64,000 nucleotides of DNA from Scatosoma sp048465415 (GCA_048465415.1 DBFWLO010000024.1:62001-126000); one strand, 5' to 3'. Counted from the stretch's first letter, positions 51,114-60,054 are shown. Notes: generated by a model from the letters alone, not told the origin. Made by a program: numbers and translations.

Positions 51114-52307
51114 TTACTCCTCTCCCGCTTTGAAGTTATAAACCGGCTTTATCATCTGTTCGATTTCCACCGTCTCGCCGATAAATTTTAAAATTTCTTC
51201 CATCGGCTTGTATGCCATAGGCGATTCGTCCAAAGTCGAAAAGTTCGCCGTCGTGGTATATATGCCGTCCATTTCGGCAGCGAATTGGTCGACCGTGAGG
51301 TTTTTCTTCGCTTCCCCGCGCGACATGATTCTGCCTGCGCCGTGAGGCGCGGACTCGTTCCAGTCCGGGTTTCCTTTGCCGACGCCGATGATGCAGCCGT
51401 CGCGCATATTTATGGGAATGATCACTCTCTGCCCCCGGTGCGCGGAAATCGCTCCCTTGCGGACGATGTTGAAATCGTCGATATAATTGTGAACGGACTC
51501 CCATACTTTCGTGTTTCCCGCGCCGAGAAAATTTAATATTTTATTCATCACAAAAGTTCGGTTCAATACGGCAAACCGCTGACAAAGGCGCATGTCGTGC
51601 ATATAGTCGTCCTTGTCCGCGCCTTCCAGATAACACAAGTCGTTGGGAACAGCCGTATTTTCGCGATACTTCTTTTTAATAATTTCCATCTGTCGGGGAA
51701 TATTTTTCTGTTCGCCTTTTGCCTTTAAGTTTTCTATCATCGTTTGGATTTCGGCTTTCTCTTCTTCGGACTCGTTCTTTATTCTCTTAATCGCCAGTTT
51801 TTGATAGTATTCCGCCACCTGCTTTCCAAGATTTCTGGAACCCGAATGGACGACGAGGAACAGGCCGGCGGCGCCTTTATCTACCTCGATGAAATGATTG
51901 CCGCCGCCGAGAGAACCGAGCGACCGCTCTAACCAGGAAAGATTTTTCAGTTCTCTTTTACAGCGCAGCCGTTCAATAATTTCAATCCCGCGCTTATCGG
52001 AAACGTCGCCCACTTCCATTCCCGCCGGAATTTTACGCTTTATGTACTCGTCCAAAGCGGGCAGATCTATATCCGTATCGCCCAGTTCCGCAATTCTCAT
52101 GCCGCAGCCGATGTCCACGCCGATGACGTTGGCGATCACCTTGTCCGACATCGTGGAGGTGAATCCGATGACACACCCCGACCCCGCATGGCAGTCGGGC
52201 ATAATACGCACCTTTTCGTTTTCAAAGGCCTTCTGCTTCATTAAGGTATATATTTGTTCCCTCGCTTTCCAGTCTATGCACTCCGAAAATATTTTCAAGT
52301 CCATCAT
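51114..52307 (-). CDS. rtcB: RtcB-family RNA ligase
   Basis: 397 residues. Metal-binding and catalytic blocks of RtcB are present: MPDCHAGSGCVIGFTSTM, VIGVDIGCGM (Cys/Asp ligands), GGGNHFIEV, VVHSGSRNLG (His ligand) and AHRGQRVIIPINMRDG; the GMP-accepting His region is SAPHGAGRIMSR. It joins 2',3'-cyclic phosphate or 3'-phosphate RNA to 5'-OH ends. It stands alone, without rtcA or archease. Two consecutive ATGs (52307 and 52304) exist; RBS GGGGAACA. Confidence 0.93.
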   Translation of the reverse strand: MMDLKIFSECIDWKAREQIYTLMKQKAFENEKVRIMPDCHAGSGCVIGFTSTMSDKVIANVIGVDIGCGMRIAELGDTDIDLPALDEYIKRKIPAGMEVGDVSDKRGIEIIERLRCKRELKNLSWLERSLGSLGGGNHFIEVDKGAAGLFLVVHSGSRNLGKQVAEYYQKLAIKRIKNESEEEKAEIQTMIENLKAKGEQKNIPRQMEIIKKKYRENTAVPNDLCYLEGADKDDYMHDMRLCQRFAVLNRTFVMNKILNFLGAGNTKVWESVHNYIDDFNIVRKGAISAHRGQRVIIPINMRDGCIIGVGKGNPDWNESAPHGAGRIMSRGEAKKNLTVDQFAAEMDGIYTTTANFSTLDESPMAYKPMEEILKFIGETVEIEQMIKPVYNFKAGEE

Positions 52308-52328
52308 TGTTCCCCATCGCTATATTTC

Positions 52329-53828
52329 TTATCTCTTACGCACAAGACACACCAGCGTCTCGACGTGTTTCGTCTGCGGGAACATATCGAACGGCTGAAT
52401 CTGCTCGATCCGATAGAATCCGTTTAAACCGCATTTATCTTCGACGCGCGAAGTTTTTTCCTCGCCCCCTTCTCCTTGTCCGTCCCCTCCCGCATCGCGC
52501 ATTCCAGGGGCGTTTAAAGACGCGTAATCGGGGTTCTTCAAAAGTTCCCCTTCCCGCTCGATCAGACTGCCCGTCAAAATGCCCAGATCGCGGGCGAGCG
52601 TAGCGGGATTGCAGCTGATGAGCGCGATTTTGGAAATACCCGAACGAAGCAGCGCTTTGAGTACGCCGCGGGAGATTCCGGCGCGCGGCGGATCGAGGAT
52701 CAGGCGGATCTTTTCGCCCCGCTCTTTCTCGAGAACCTTTTGCAGTTCCTCTTCCACGGTGCCGCAGATATTCGTCATGTTTTTCAGCCCGTTCTTTTCT
52801 TTGAGCCCGTCCGCGCACCGCACCGCTTCCGCTTCCAGCTCGATGCCGTATACCCGCTTGCAGACTTTCGCCAGCATCGCCGTCAGCAGCCCGCCGCCCG
52901 AATACGCGTCCACGACCACCTCCTCCCCCGTCTCCGCCGTCGCTTTCAAAGCCGCTTCGTACAGCTTTGCCCGCACGTTGGCGTTGACTTGCAGAAAGGT
53001 CACCGGGCCCGCCTCGTAACGGATTCCCTGCTCCTCGGCCTCGAAAAAGCCGGGACCGCTCAAAAGCGTAAACTTTTCCCCGAATACGACGTTCGTATCT
53101 TTGTCGTTGATGTTGAGATAGAGCGTAAACGTTTGAAATACGGCGGACAAAAGCTCGATAAAATAGGGCAGATTGGGCAGGCGCTCCGTCGTGGAAACCA
53201 GCGTGACGATAAATTTGCCGCCGATCTCGCGCACGACGATGTGCCTTAAACTCCCCGTTTTCGTCTCCTCGTCGTAGCCTTTGACCGCGCATTCCTTCAT
53301 ATAGCGGCGGAGCGCCGCGATCAGCTTCTCCGCCCACTCGGGGTGAATGGGACAGGTATCGGCGGGAATGATGCGGTGACTGCGCTCGGCGTAAAAACCG
53401 ACGACGGCGTTCCCCTCTTTGTCCACGCCGACGGGCATCTGCAATTTGTTGCGGTAGCCGTAGGGGAGATCGCTTTTGACGGCGGGCGGCACGTCGAGGG
53501 AAATGCCCGCGATCTTTTTCAGCGCGTCCCGGACGAGATTGCCCTTGAATTTGAGCTGCGCGCGATAGGAAAGATGTTGCAGCTGACAGCCGCCGCAGCG
53601 CGAAAAGACCGGGCACTTTTCCCGTACCCGTTCCTCGGCCGGCGTGAGCACTTCCTCCACCTTGCCGTAACCGATCCTGTCCTTGACTTTCAGAACCCGG
53701 AACCTGACTTTTTCCCCGGGTAAACAATAAGGCACGAAAAAGGTGATTCCTTCGTGCCTGACAATGCCTTCGCCGTTACTGCCCATCGCTTCCGTGAGCG
53801 CGCAGATCGTTTGATTTTTTTCCGGCAT
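52329..53828 (-). CDS. 23S rRNA (uracil-C5)-methyltransferase RlmD/RlmCD type
   Basis: 499 residues. An N-terminal TRAM domain (about 10-65) precedes iron-sulfur ligand Cys residues (CPVFSRCGGCQLQHL, about 72-86). The Rossmann domain carries VDAYSGGGLLTAML, the conserved DPPRAGIS, and ISCNPATLARDL with the nucleophilic Cys. Near the C-terminus, an insert of about 35 residues (GDGQGEGGEEKTSRVEDK) precedes the usual IEQIQPFDMFPQTKHVET. It methylates U1939 and/or U747 of 23S rRNA; which cannot be told. Confidence 0.92.
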   Translation of the reverse strand: MPEKNQTICALTEAMGSNGEGIVRHEGITFFVPYCLPGEKVRFRVLKVKDRIGYGKVEEVLTPAEERVREKCPVFSRCGGCQLQHLSYRAQLKFKGNLVRDALKKIAGISLDVPPAVKSDLPYGYRNKLQMPVGVDKEGNAVVGFYAERSHRIIPADTCPIHPEWAEKLIAALRRYMKECAVKGYDEETKTGSLRHIVVREIGGKFIVTLVSTTERLPNLPYFIELLSAVFQTFTLYLNINDKDTNVVFGEKFTLLSGPGFFEAEEQGIRYEAGPVTFLQVNANVRAKLYEAALKATAETGEEVVVDAYSGGGLLTAMLAKVCKRVYGIELEAEAVRCADGLKEKNGLKNMTNICGTVEEELQKVLEKERGEKIRLILDPPRAGISRGVLKALLRSGISKIALISCNPATLARDLGILTGSLIEREGELLKNPDYASLNAPGMRDAGGDGQGEGGEEKTSRVEDKCGLNGFYRIEQIQPFDMFPQTKHVETLVCLVRKR

Positions 53829-53868
53829 AACTCCCTTCCTCCAACCTCCTTACCTCGTTTATCCGCCG

Positions 53869-54393
53869 TTACTTTTTTATGATCTTGTGTATCACCCGGT
53901 TGACGGCGATCTGGCATTTGAAAAACATGTAATCGTAAAAAACGAAAAACGCCGTTCCGACGATGAGAATGATCGGGATAATGTATTGATCCACCAGCGG
54001 TATCGTCGTGACCATACCGAAGACGAACCGCCAGACGACGTACATGGCCGCGTCGAACCATACCGCTTTGACGGCGAGCGCGATCCAGCGGTTGACCTTG
54101 AATTTCAGCTGCAAGGAATTGACGAGCGGGTGGAGTCCGAAAAAGAGGACGAACGGCAGGATATCCCAATAATTGAACCCGTTGAACAGGAGCGCCAGAA
54201 GGCTCGCGCCGATGTAGGCGAGCACGCAGCCCCAGTAGCACTGTTTGGCGAGCGGGATCATCAGGCAGAAGCAAGCGAACAGATACCCCGTGAACAGGAG
54301 CACCGAGGAGAGCGAACCCACGACCAGCCCGATCGTGGCCAGCGCGCAGGCGACGGCGGAAAGCGCGATTTCGTAAGCGGAAATTTTTTTCAT
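53869..54393 (-). CDS. unknown multi-pass membrane protein
   Basis: 174 residues with five to six hydrophobic helices (ALSAVACALATIGLVVGSLSS, LLFTGYLFACFCLMIPLA, CYWGCVLAYIGASLLALLF, LPFVLFFGLHPLVNSL, then two more). The pattern resembles the small S-component-like membrane proteins of vitamin transporters, but I cannot assign a family. It lies between rlmD and the J-domain-like gene on the same strand with short gaps, so it is probably co-transcribed with the DUF5685 gene. Confidence 0.7.
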   Translation of the reverse strand: MKKISAYEIALSAVACALATIGLVVGSLSSVLLFTGYLFACFCLMIPLAKQCYWGCVLAYIGASLLALLFNGFNYWDILPFVLFFGLHPLVNSLQLKFKVNRWIALAVKAVWFDAAMYVVWRFVFGMVTTIPLVDQYIIPIILIVGTAFFVFYDYMFFKCQIAVNRVIHKIIKK

Positions 54394-54417
54394 CGGTTGA
54401 GAAAACTCTTTCCCGGT

Positions 54418-55047
54418 TTATCTGCAGCCGCAGCACAGACTGAACAGACAGTCCACGCAGAGATAGGTATAGCAGCAGGAGATACAGTTGGAGCAGACGT
54501 TGCCGCCCATCTGCTCGGCGTCGGGATCGTTGATGGGAGCGCCGCCCCCGCCCGCATACGGATCCTGCTGCGCCTGCGCCGACTGGCGCGCGTAGTCGTT
54601 TTTGGCGTTGATCTTGCCGTATGCTTCCTGGTACTTTTTATTGCCCGGATCCATCTGCATGGCGATTTCGAGCTGCTTTTTGCTCTCGTTCGACCAGTTC
54701 TTTTTGTAGAACACCACCGCTTGCAGATAGTGCCATTCCGCGCCGCGCTCGTTGAAAGCGTCCAGACGCGTCTGCGCCTCGGACAGTTTATCCGTTTTGA
54801 GAAGCTCGGCGATCTCTTCGAACGCGTCCTTGCCGTCCGTGTTTTTGGATTTCTCGCGGCGCTCCGCCATGATCTCCACATACGCGGTGTCCAGCTTGTT
54901 GAGCATTCTCGCCGCTTCGTTGCCCGCTTCCCCGTCCAGCCACCTGTCCTCGTTGTACTTCTTTTTCAGTTCGGCGTAGCGCTCCTTGATCTCTTCGTCC
55001 GTGGCGTTCTCGTCCAAACCGAGAAGGTCGTAATAATCCCTGTTCAT
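54418..55047 (-). CDS. degenerate J-domain protein with TPR-like middle and Cys-rich tail
   Basis: 209 residues. Residues 1-62 follow the J-domain pattern (DYYDLLGLDENATDEEIKERY), but the essential His-Pro-Asp tripeptide is replaced by Asn-Glu-Asp (KYNEDRW). A TPR-like helical region follows (AFNERGAEWHYLQAVVFYKKNW, MDPGNKKYQEAYGKI). The last 27 residues contain nine Cys in CxxC-like clusters (NVCSNCISCC ... LCCGCR), which may bind metal. Lacking HPD it should not stimulate DnaK ATPase. It is next to the DUF5685 gene, 57 bases downstream. Confidence 0.82.
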   Translation of the reverse strand: MNRDYYDLLGLDENATDEEIKERYAELKKKYNEDRWLDGEAGNEAARMLNKLDTAYVEIMAERREKSKNTDGKDAFEEIAELLKTDKLSEAQTRLDAFNERGAEWHYLQAVVFYKKNWSNESKKQLEIAMQMDPGNKKYQEAYGKINAKNDYARQSAQAQQDPYAGGGGAPINDPDAEQMGGNVCSNCISCCYTYLCVDCLFSLCCGCR

Positions 55048-55104
55048 GCTAAAAAATGTTTCTCCTTGTTCCCTCCCGGGAGAATCTCCCCCGGGAACGG
55101 TTGG

Positions 55105-56007
55105 TTATTGCTCCGTTTTCTTCGACTCTTGCGCAGGCTTTGGCGGCGCGTCCTTGCAGCGCCGGCAGACGGCGGTCTGCATCACCCGCTTCGTCTCCGC
55201 GGGCAGCCCCCGCAATAATATATTATCGGACAAATCCCGATTAAAATGAAATTTTATCTTTGACAAATTTTCCCGTATATCGAAAAACAACGCATGAAAG
55301 ACAAATTCCACGTCCGCTTTCCGCTTCTTCATGAGTTCTTCCTTATCCTCGCACCCGAACGCGAGCACGAACGGGTTGTAAGCGCCCTTTTTTTTGTCCT
55401 TGTCGTAGTCGTCCAGCGCGTCGATGAGATAGATCCACTTCCCCACCGCATAAAAGAGATTATGCGTATACGGCGTCTTTTTATCCCCTAAAACGTAATC
55501 CCCGACCTCCGCGATCATGTTCGCCGAAGCGTCCGCCGCCCGGTCCAGACTGTCCGTCTTCGTCTGTTCCGTCCGTTCCTGCGCCGCGAGATTCTCCTTC
55601 ACGATTCGCTCGATCTCGGGATAGGCCGCGGCGGCTTTCTTATGCCCCCGCACGAACCACAGCCGTCTGCCCCGCCCCTTGTCGCCGTCCATGATATCGT
55701 CGGTATATTTATAATAGACGAGAATCGTGTTCAGCGCGCCGAGCCGTTTCGTCATCTCGTCCACGCAGGCCATCGGCTTTTTCCGCAGTACGTGCGTCAG
55801 ACAATGCTGTTTCTCCACCACGACGTCCTGCCCCGCGATGTTGTGCAACAGCACCGAAAAAAAAGTGACGTCGTAGGTAAGCCCCATGCGCGCGCATTGG
55901 CCGCATGAAGCGGATATTCCCTTGCATACGCCGCAGTACATCGCTTTATACAGCATTTCGTCTTTTATATATAAATATGGCGTATCCGTGCGAATATAAC
56001 CGAACAT
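55105..56007 (-). CDS. DUF5685-family protein
   Basis: 300 residues. It opens FGYIRTDTPYLYIKDEMLYKAMYCGVCKGIS, as members of this family do, with CGVC and SCGQC pairs. Two acid-rich helices, TDDIMDGD (about 102) and DALDDYDKDKKKG (about 190-203), are reminiscent of the DDxxD motifs of head-to-head isoprenoid synthases. This is only an impression of fold. The C-terminal AVCRRCKDAPPKP adds another CxxC. Its function is unknown. It is first gene of a unit with the J-domain-like and membrane protein genes. Confidence 0.85.
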   Translation of the reverse strand: MFGYIRTDTPYLYIKDEMLYKAMYCGVCKGISASCGQCARMGLTYDVTFFSVLLHNIAGQDVVVEKQHCLTHVLRKKPMACVDEMTKRLGALNTILVYYKYTDDIMDGDKGRGRRLWFVRGHKKAAAAYPEIERIVKENLAAQERTEQTKTDSLDRAADASANMIAEVGDYVLGDKKTPYTHNLFYAVGKWIYLIDALDDYDKDKKKGAYNPFVLAFGCEDKEELMKKRKADVEFVFHALFFDIRENLSKIKFHFNRDLSDNILLRGLPAETKRVMQTAVCRRCKDAPPKPAQESKKTEQ

Positions 56008-56052
56008 AAGCTCCTTACGGCGCTTTTTTATACTTCGCGCCGCTTTTGTATC

Positions 56053-56081
56053 ATTATAACACGACTTTTTGCAAAAAGCAA
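56053..56081 (-). promoter_or_regulatory. promoter of the DUF5685 - J-domain-like genes
   Basis: Minus strand: TTGCTT (56081-56076), 17-base spacer, TATAAT (56058-56053), extended -10 TGT. Confidence 0.7.
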
Positions 56082-56171
56082 ACCCTAAAACCGCACTTCA
56101 CAATAAATAACGGAATTTATCACAGGATTAACAAAATTTTACTTTCTCCGCCCGCCCGAATATTCCCGCAT

Positions 56172-56187
56172 TGTTTCCCGTGAAACG
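56172..56187. promoter_or_regulatory. parS-like sequence
   Basis: TGTTTCCCGTGAAACG agrees with the Spo0J/ParB site TGTTTCACGTGAAACA at 14 of 16 positions, in a non-coding gap between thrC and the DUF5685 promoter. Two mismatches, one at the core, weaken the case. Confidence 0.4.
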
Positions 56188-56193
56188 AAAAGT

Positions 56194-57720
56194 TTACTTT
56201 TTCGCTTCGGCGGGCACGGGCGTAATCTCTCCGCCGGCGAATTTAAGTATTTCCGCTGCGAGTTTTTTCTCGTCGGCGGGGAAAGCCGCTTTGAAGCGGA
56301 TCGGCTTGTAGCGCAGATCGACGAGGCATTTGGGCGGTTTCATGGCGGTCAAAAGATTCAGCCGTTTGATGCCCTTGAAGCTGTCCTTGACGTCGTTCCC
56401 GGAGAGCGCGTATAAAACGTCCTGGGGGAATTTGTAGGGATTGGCGGTCGAGAGCACCACGGCGGGCGTCGTGTCCTTGTCGTCCCGCTTTTCGCGAAAG
56501 ACGTTGCAGGCGTGCATCGCCACTCCCGTGTGCGTGTCCATCGGATAGCCGTAGTCCTCGAAGATCCCGTACATCGCTTCCACGGTGTCGTCCTCGCTCG
56601 CGTACGCCGCGAAGAAGTCCGCCGCGAGCTGCTCGCGTTCCGCGCCCGTCACCTCGTAGGAGCCGTTTTCGGCAAGCTCTCTCATGCGTTCCGCCGTCAG
56701 CGCCCCGTCGCGGCCGCTCGCTTCGAAGAGCAGGCGTTCGAGGTTGGAGGAGACGAGAATGTCCATCGAGGGGGACATGGTGCGGTAGAAGGGACGCTGC
56801 GCGTCGTAGACGCCCTTGGCGAAAAATTCGCTCAACACCCGGTTGCGGTTGGAGGCGCAGACGAGTTTGCGCACGGGCAGGCCCATTTTTTTGGCGTACC
56901 AGCCCGCGAGGATATCCCCGAAATTGCCCGTCGGCACGACGAAGTCCACTTCGTCGCCCGGCGCGATCTGCTGAGAGGACAAAAGGTCCACGTACGCGGA
57001 AAAATAATAGGCGATCTGCGGCACGAGCCGGCCGAAGTTGATCGAGTTGGCGCTCGAAAGCAGCGTTTTCTTTTCTTTCAGCGAGTCGTTGAACTCGCGG
57101 GAGGCGAACAGGCGCTTGACGGCGCGCTGGCAGTCGTCGAAGTTGCCCTTGACGGCCGCGACGAAAACGTTGTTCCCGTCCTGCGTGCACATCTGCAAGC
57201 GCTGCATTTTCGAGACGCCCTCGTCGGGATAGAACACCGCGACTTTCGTCCCCGGCACGTCCTTGAACCCTTCGAGCGCCGCCTTGCCCGTGTCGCCGCT
57301 CGTCGCCGCGAGAATGAGCACGTCCTCGTCAACGCCTAAGAGCTCGCAGCTCTTTTTCAGCAGATGAGGCAGAAGCGTGAGCGCCATATCCTTGAAAGCG
57401 CAAGTCGGGCCGTGGAACAGTTCGAGAATGTAAAGCCCCTCGTCGATCCTCACGAGCGGCGCGGGATCGCTGCCCTCGAAGGAGGAATAGGCTTTTGTGC
57501 AGGCCTCTTTCAGGAACTCTTCGCCGAACTCGCCGAGATATTTGCCGACGACGAACGCGGCGCGGTCGGGATAGTTCATTTCCGTCATGCTTTGCAGTTC
57601 TTCGGCGGAGACGGCGGGAAAACATTCGGGAACGAACAGGCCGCCGTCCTTTGCAAGTCCCCGCACGATCGCCTGCGCGCCCGTCGCTCTTTCGTTTCCT
57701 CTTGTGCTGATAAAATACAT
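56194..57720 (-). CDS. thrC: threonine synthase
   Basis: 508 residues, the long bacterial type. Pyridoxal-phosphate Lys is in FHGPTCAFKDMALTLLP (about 112). LAATSGDTGKAALEGFKD and VVPTGNFGDILAGW are the phosphate-binding and Gly-rich loops. The N-terminal MYFISTRG is typical. It converts O-phosphohomoserine to threonine. RBS AGAGGTAGAGT; a -10-like TATAAT lies about 30 bases upstream but without a clear -35. Confidence 0.96.
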   Translation of the reverse strand: MYFISTRGNERATGAQAIVRGLAKDGGLFVPECFPAVSAEELQSMTEMNYPDRAAFVVGKYLGEFGEEFLKEACTKAYSSFEGSDPAPLVRIDEGLYILELFHGPTCAFKDMALTLLPHLLKKSCELLGVDEDVLILAATSGDTGKAALEGFKDVPGTKVAVFYPDEGVSKMQRLQMCTQDGNNVFVAAVKGNFDDCQRAVKRLFASREFNDSLKEKKTLLSSANSINFGRLVPQIAYYFSAYVDLLSSQQIAPGDEVDFVVPTGNFGDILAGWYAKKMGLPVRKLVCASNRNRVLSEFFAKGVYDAQRPFYRTMSPSMDILVSSNLERLLFEASGRDGALTAERMRELAENGSYEVTGAEREQLAADFFAAYASEDDTVEAMYGIFEDYGYPMDTHTGVAMHACNVFREKRDDKDTTPAVVLSTANPYKFPQDVLYALSGNDVKDSFKGIKRLNLLTAMKPPKCLVDLRYKPIRFKAAFPADEKKLAAEILKFAGGEITPVPAEAKK

Positions 57721-57750
57721 ACTCTACCTCTATATTGTGGAATTATAAGC

Positions 57751-57776
57751 AAAAACCGGACGGAAACACCGCCCGG
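57751..57776 (-). terminator. terminator of the small P-loop gene
   Basis: Minus strand: CCGGGCGG, loop TGTTT, CCGTCCGG (one G-U), then TTTTTGC. Confidence 0.7.
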
Positions 57777-57816
57777 TATTCGCTTTGCCGTCCGCCGCGG
57801 AGACGGACGGGAACGC

Positions 57817-58224
57817 TTAAAGATATTTCTTTACGAAATCGGGAAGCTCTTCCTTAGCGGCGGAAATGGACACCGTAACGGTGAGTCCGTTCTGCTGAGC
57901 GACCTTGTCGAGCATATAGAAAAACGCCGCCAGCTCCGAAACGGGTTTTCCGGCTATCCTCATCACGCCGTCGATGTATACGTACTCGTTGTCGTGGTTG
58001 CCCGCGATAACGCCTTTGATAAAGCCGCAGAGCGCCGCTTCGCCGGCGACGTCGAAATCGGTGACGTCGATGAAACGCACTTCCCGGGCCAGATCGTACA
58101 TACCGCGTTTGGTGTCCGTAATGAAAATGAGATGTCCCTTTGCGGTGGCGACCGCCGCGTTCGCCGCGTCGATCATCTGCTTGGTCTTGCCCGTGCCCTT
58201 GGAGCCGTAAATTACTTTGATCAT
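57817..58224 (-). CDS. small P-loop NTP-binding protein
   Basis: 135 residues. Walker A YGSKGTGKTKQM lies at residues 6-17, and a Walker B-like acidic segment at EYVYIDGVMRI. The body is a compact alpha/beta ATPase core without extra domains, as in the short PilT-like or 'twitching motility'-annotated ATPases of Firmicutes. The specific role is unknown. GGAGGATTTTTAA precedes the ATG. It has its own promoter and terminator. Confidence 0.8.
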   Translation of the reverse strand: MIKVIYGSKGTGKTKQMIDAANAAVATAKGHLIFITDTKRGMYDLAREVRFIDVTDFDVAGEAALCGFIKGVIAGNHDNEYVYIDGVMRIAGKPVSELAAFFYMLDKVAQQNGLTVTVSISAAKEELPDFVKKYL

Positions 58225-58290
58225 TTAAAAATCCTCCCGAATTTTTTTTGATGTTCGTTCATTTTCCGAAAAGGTTTTTCGGTTTATTCT

Positions 58291-58319
58291 ATTCTACCAA
58301 GTTTTCGAGTTAATTTCAA
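58291..58319 (-). promoter_or_regulatory. promoter of the small P-loop gene
   Basis: Minus strand: TTGAAA (58319-58314), 17-base spacer, TAGAAT (58296-58291), extended -10 TGG. Confidence 0.6.
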
Positions 58320-58323
58320 GACC

Positions 58324-58355
58324 TTTTGCGAAAATTTTTGTGTTTTTTCGCAAAA
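58324..58355 (-). terminator. inverted repeat downstream of the aminotransferase gene
   Basis: TTTTGCGAAAA and TTTTTTCGCAAAA, an AT-rich hairpin about 80 bases after the aminotransferase stop. Probable terminator. Confidence 0.5.
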
Positions 58356-58435
58356 AATTTTTTTCTTTCGCGTTTACGGAAATCCGCCCTCTTTTTATCG
58401 ACCGTTTTTTCCCGTTTTATTCCTTAATTTTTTTC

Positions 58436-59635
58436 TCACGCGAGCGAAGAGACAAACCGCGCGATGCGCCCCAGCCCCTCTTCGATGTCCGCTTCCGACA
58501 AAGAATAGGAAAGCCGCAGGCAGTCGTCGGCGCCGAACGACACCCCCGGCACCACCGCCACTTTTTCTTTTTCGAGCAGCGCGTCGGAAAACGCGATCGA
58601 GCCGTCGATCTTCTTCCCGTCCGAGCGTTTGCCGTAAAGCCCGCTCACGTCGAGCATCACGTAAAACGCGCCGTAGGGCACGACCGCGGAAACGCCCTCG
58701 ATCTTTTCGATCAGCGCAAGCATCTTCTTTCTTCTCGCCGCGAATACGTTCACCATTTTTTGTATCTCTTCCTCGGGCGAAGCGAGCGCTTCGATCGCCG
58801 CGTACTGGGAGATCGAACAGGCGTTGGAAGTGGCGTGACTCTGGAAGGAATCGATCGCTTTCGCCACGTCTTTGGGCGCGGCGAGATAGCCGATCCGCCA
58901 GCCCGTCATCGCGTAGGTCTTGGAAACGCCGTTGACGGTGATCGTCAGCTCCTTCATTTTTTCCGAGCACGCCGCGATCGAGAACGGCTTCACGCCGTCG
59001 TAGCAGAGCTTTTCATAGATCTCGTCCGCGAGCACGTAGATCTCCGCTTCCTCGCACACCTTCGCGATCGCGCGCACCTCCGCTTCCGTATACACCGCGC
59101 CGGTGGGATTGGACGGGGAATTGAAAATGAGCATTTTCGTCTTGGGCGTGATCGCCGCTTTCAGCTCCTCGGCCGTAAATTTGAATCCCGCCTCTTTTCT
59201 ACATTCGATATACGCGGGCACGCCGCCGCACACCTTGACGACTTCCGGATAGGTCAGCCAGTAAGGCGCGGGAATGATCACCTCGTCCCCTTCCTCCAAA
59301 ACCGCGAAACAGGCGTTGAAAATGGAGTGCTTGGCGCCGTCGGAGACGATCACCTCAGAAGGCTCGTAGTCGAGTCCGTTATCGCGGCGGAATTTCTCGC
59401 AGATCGCTTTTCTCAGCGGCAGGAGCCCGGAGGAAGGCGTGTATTTCGTGTACCCCTTGTCGAGCGCGGCCTTAGCGGCGTCGATGATGTTCTGCGGAGT
59501 ATTGAAATCAGGCTCGCCCACGCCGAAGGAAACGACGGGCTCGCCCGCCGCTTTCATGGCCTTCGCTTTCGCCGTGATGGCGAGCGTCAAAGACGGGGAA
59601 ATAGCGGACATTCTCGATGCGATTCTTTTGTTCAT
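58436..59635 (-). CDS. PLP-dependent aminotransferase, class I (aspartate aminotransferase-like)
   Basis: 399 residues. Fold type I: Lys in NGVSKTYAMTGWRIGYLAAP binds pyridoxal phosphate, and FNSPSNPTGAVY and GVGEPDFNTPQ are the cofactor and substrate loops. C-terminal RLSYSLSEADIEEGLGRI is typical of the AspC/PatA subgroup. It interconverts aspartate and oxaloacetate with glutamate, or other amino acids. It has its own promoter. Confidence 0.92.
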   Translation of the reverse strand: MNKRIASRMSAISPSLTLAITAKAKAMKAAGEPVVSFGVGEPDFNTPQNIIDAAKAALDKGYTKYTPSSGLLPLRKAICEKFRRDNGLDYEPSEVIVSDGAKHSIFNACFAVLEEGDEVIIPAPYWLTYPEVVKVCGGVPAYIECRKEAGFKFTAEELKAAITPKTKMLIFNSPSNPTGAVYTEAEVRAIAKVCEEAEIYVLADEIYEKLCYDGVKPFSIAACSEKMKELTITVNGVSKTYAMTGWRIGYLAAPKDVAKAIDSFQSHATSNACSISQYAAIEALASPEEEIQKMVNVFAARRKKMLALIEKIEGVSAVVPYGAFYVMLDVSGLYGKRSDGKKIDGSIAFSDALLEKEKVAVVPGVSFGADDCLRLSYSLSEADIEEGLGRIARFVSSLA

Positions 59636-59673
59636 AACGATATGCTCCCATAGATTTATTTGTTCACTCCTCT

Positions 59674-59702
59674 ATTTTACATTCTTTTTCCGAATAAAGC
59701 AA
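59674..59702 (-). promoter_or_regulatory. promoter of the aminotransferase gene
   Basis: Minus strand: TTGCTT (59702-59697), 17-base spacer, TAAAAT (59679-59674). Confidence 0.6.
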
Positions 59703-59731
59703 CTTCGCGAAGCCCGTTTTTGCATAAAATT

Positions 59732-59998
59732 TTATTTTTCGACCGGTTTTTTGCATTCCCAGGTTAAAACGGTGGAAATCGTCGTGTCGAGAGCATGGGC
59801 GACCTTGACGATAAAATCGGCGTTTATATACTTTTGATCCGCGCCGTCAAGCCACCGTTTCACCGTCGCCGGCATGACTCCCACTCTCTTTGCAAGCTCC
59901 TTCAAGTCAATGTGATTTTTCCTCATGAGAAAAAGGACTGTTTCCACGTCGAGGTAGGCCTCCGGGAGCTTTCGGGGAATTTTGTTTTCTTGCGTCAT
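59732..59998 (-). CDS. small XRE-type HTH regulator
   Basis: 88 residues. One helix-turn-helix at about 22-80: MRKNHIDLKELAKRVGVMPATVKRWLDGADQKYINADFIVKVAHALDTTIS. The N-terminal MTQENKIPRKLPEAYLDVETV is a separate arm. AAGGAGATCCAAAAC precedes ATG. Two identical 14-base direct repeats with a 21-base period lie upstream (60020-60054) and may be its own operators. Confidence 0.8.
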   Translation of the reverse strand: MTQENKIPRKLPEAYLDVETVLFLMRKNHIDLKELAKRVGVMPATVKRWLDGADQKYINADFIVKVAHALDTTISTVLTWECKKPVEK

Positions 59999-60019
59999 GT
60001 TTTGGATCTCCTTATCTTT

Positions 60020-60054
60020 CTAAAATTATATATACAACATCTAAAATTATATAT
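60020..60054. repeat. tandem operator-like direct repeats
   Basis: TCTAAAATTATATA occurs at 60020-60033 and again at 60041-60054, exactly 21 bases (two helical turns) apart. Each copy contains, on the minus strand, a TATAAT that could be a -10 box. A further inverted repeat ACAGTT-tgt-AACTGT lies at 60081-60095. The rest of the gene-free stretch 59999-60294 shows only a weak 7-bp GC-rich inverted repeat near 60230. Confidence 0.6.
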
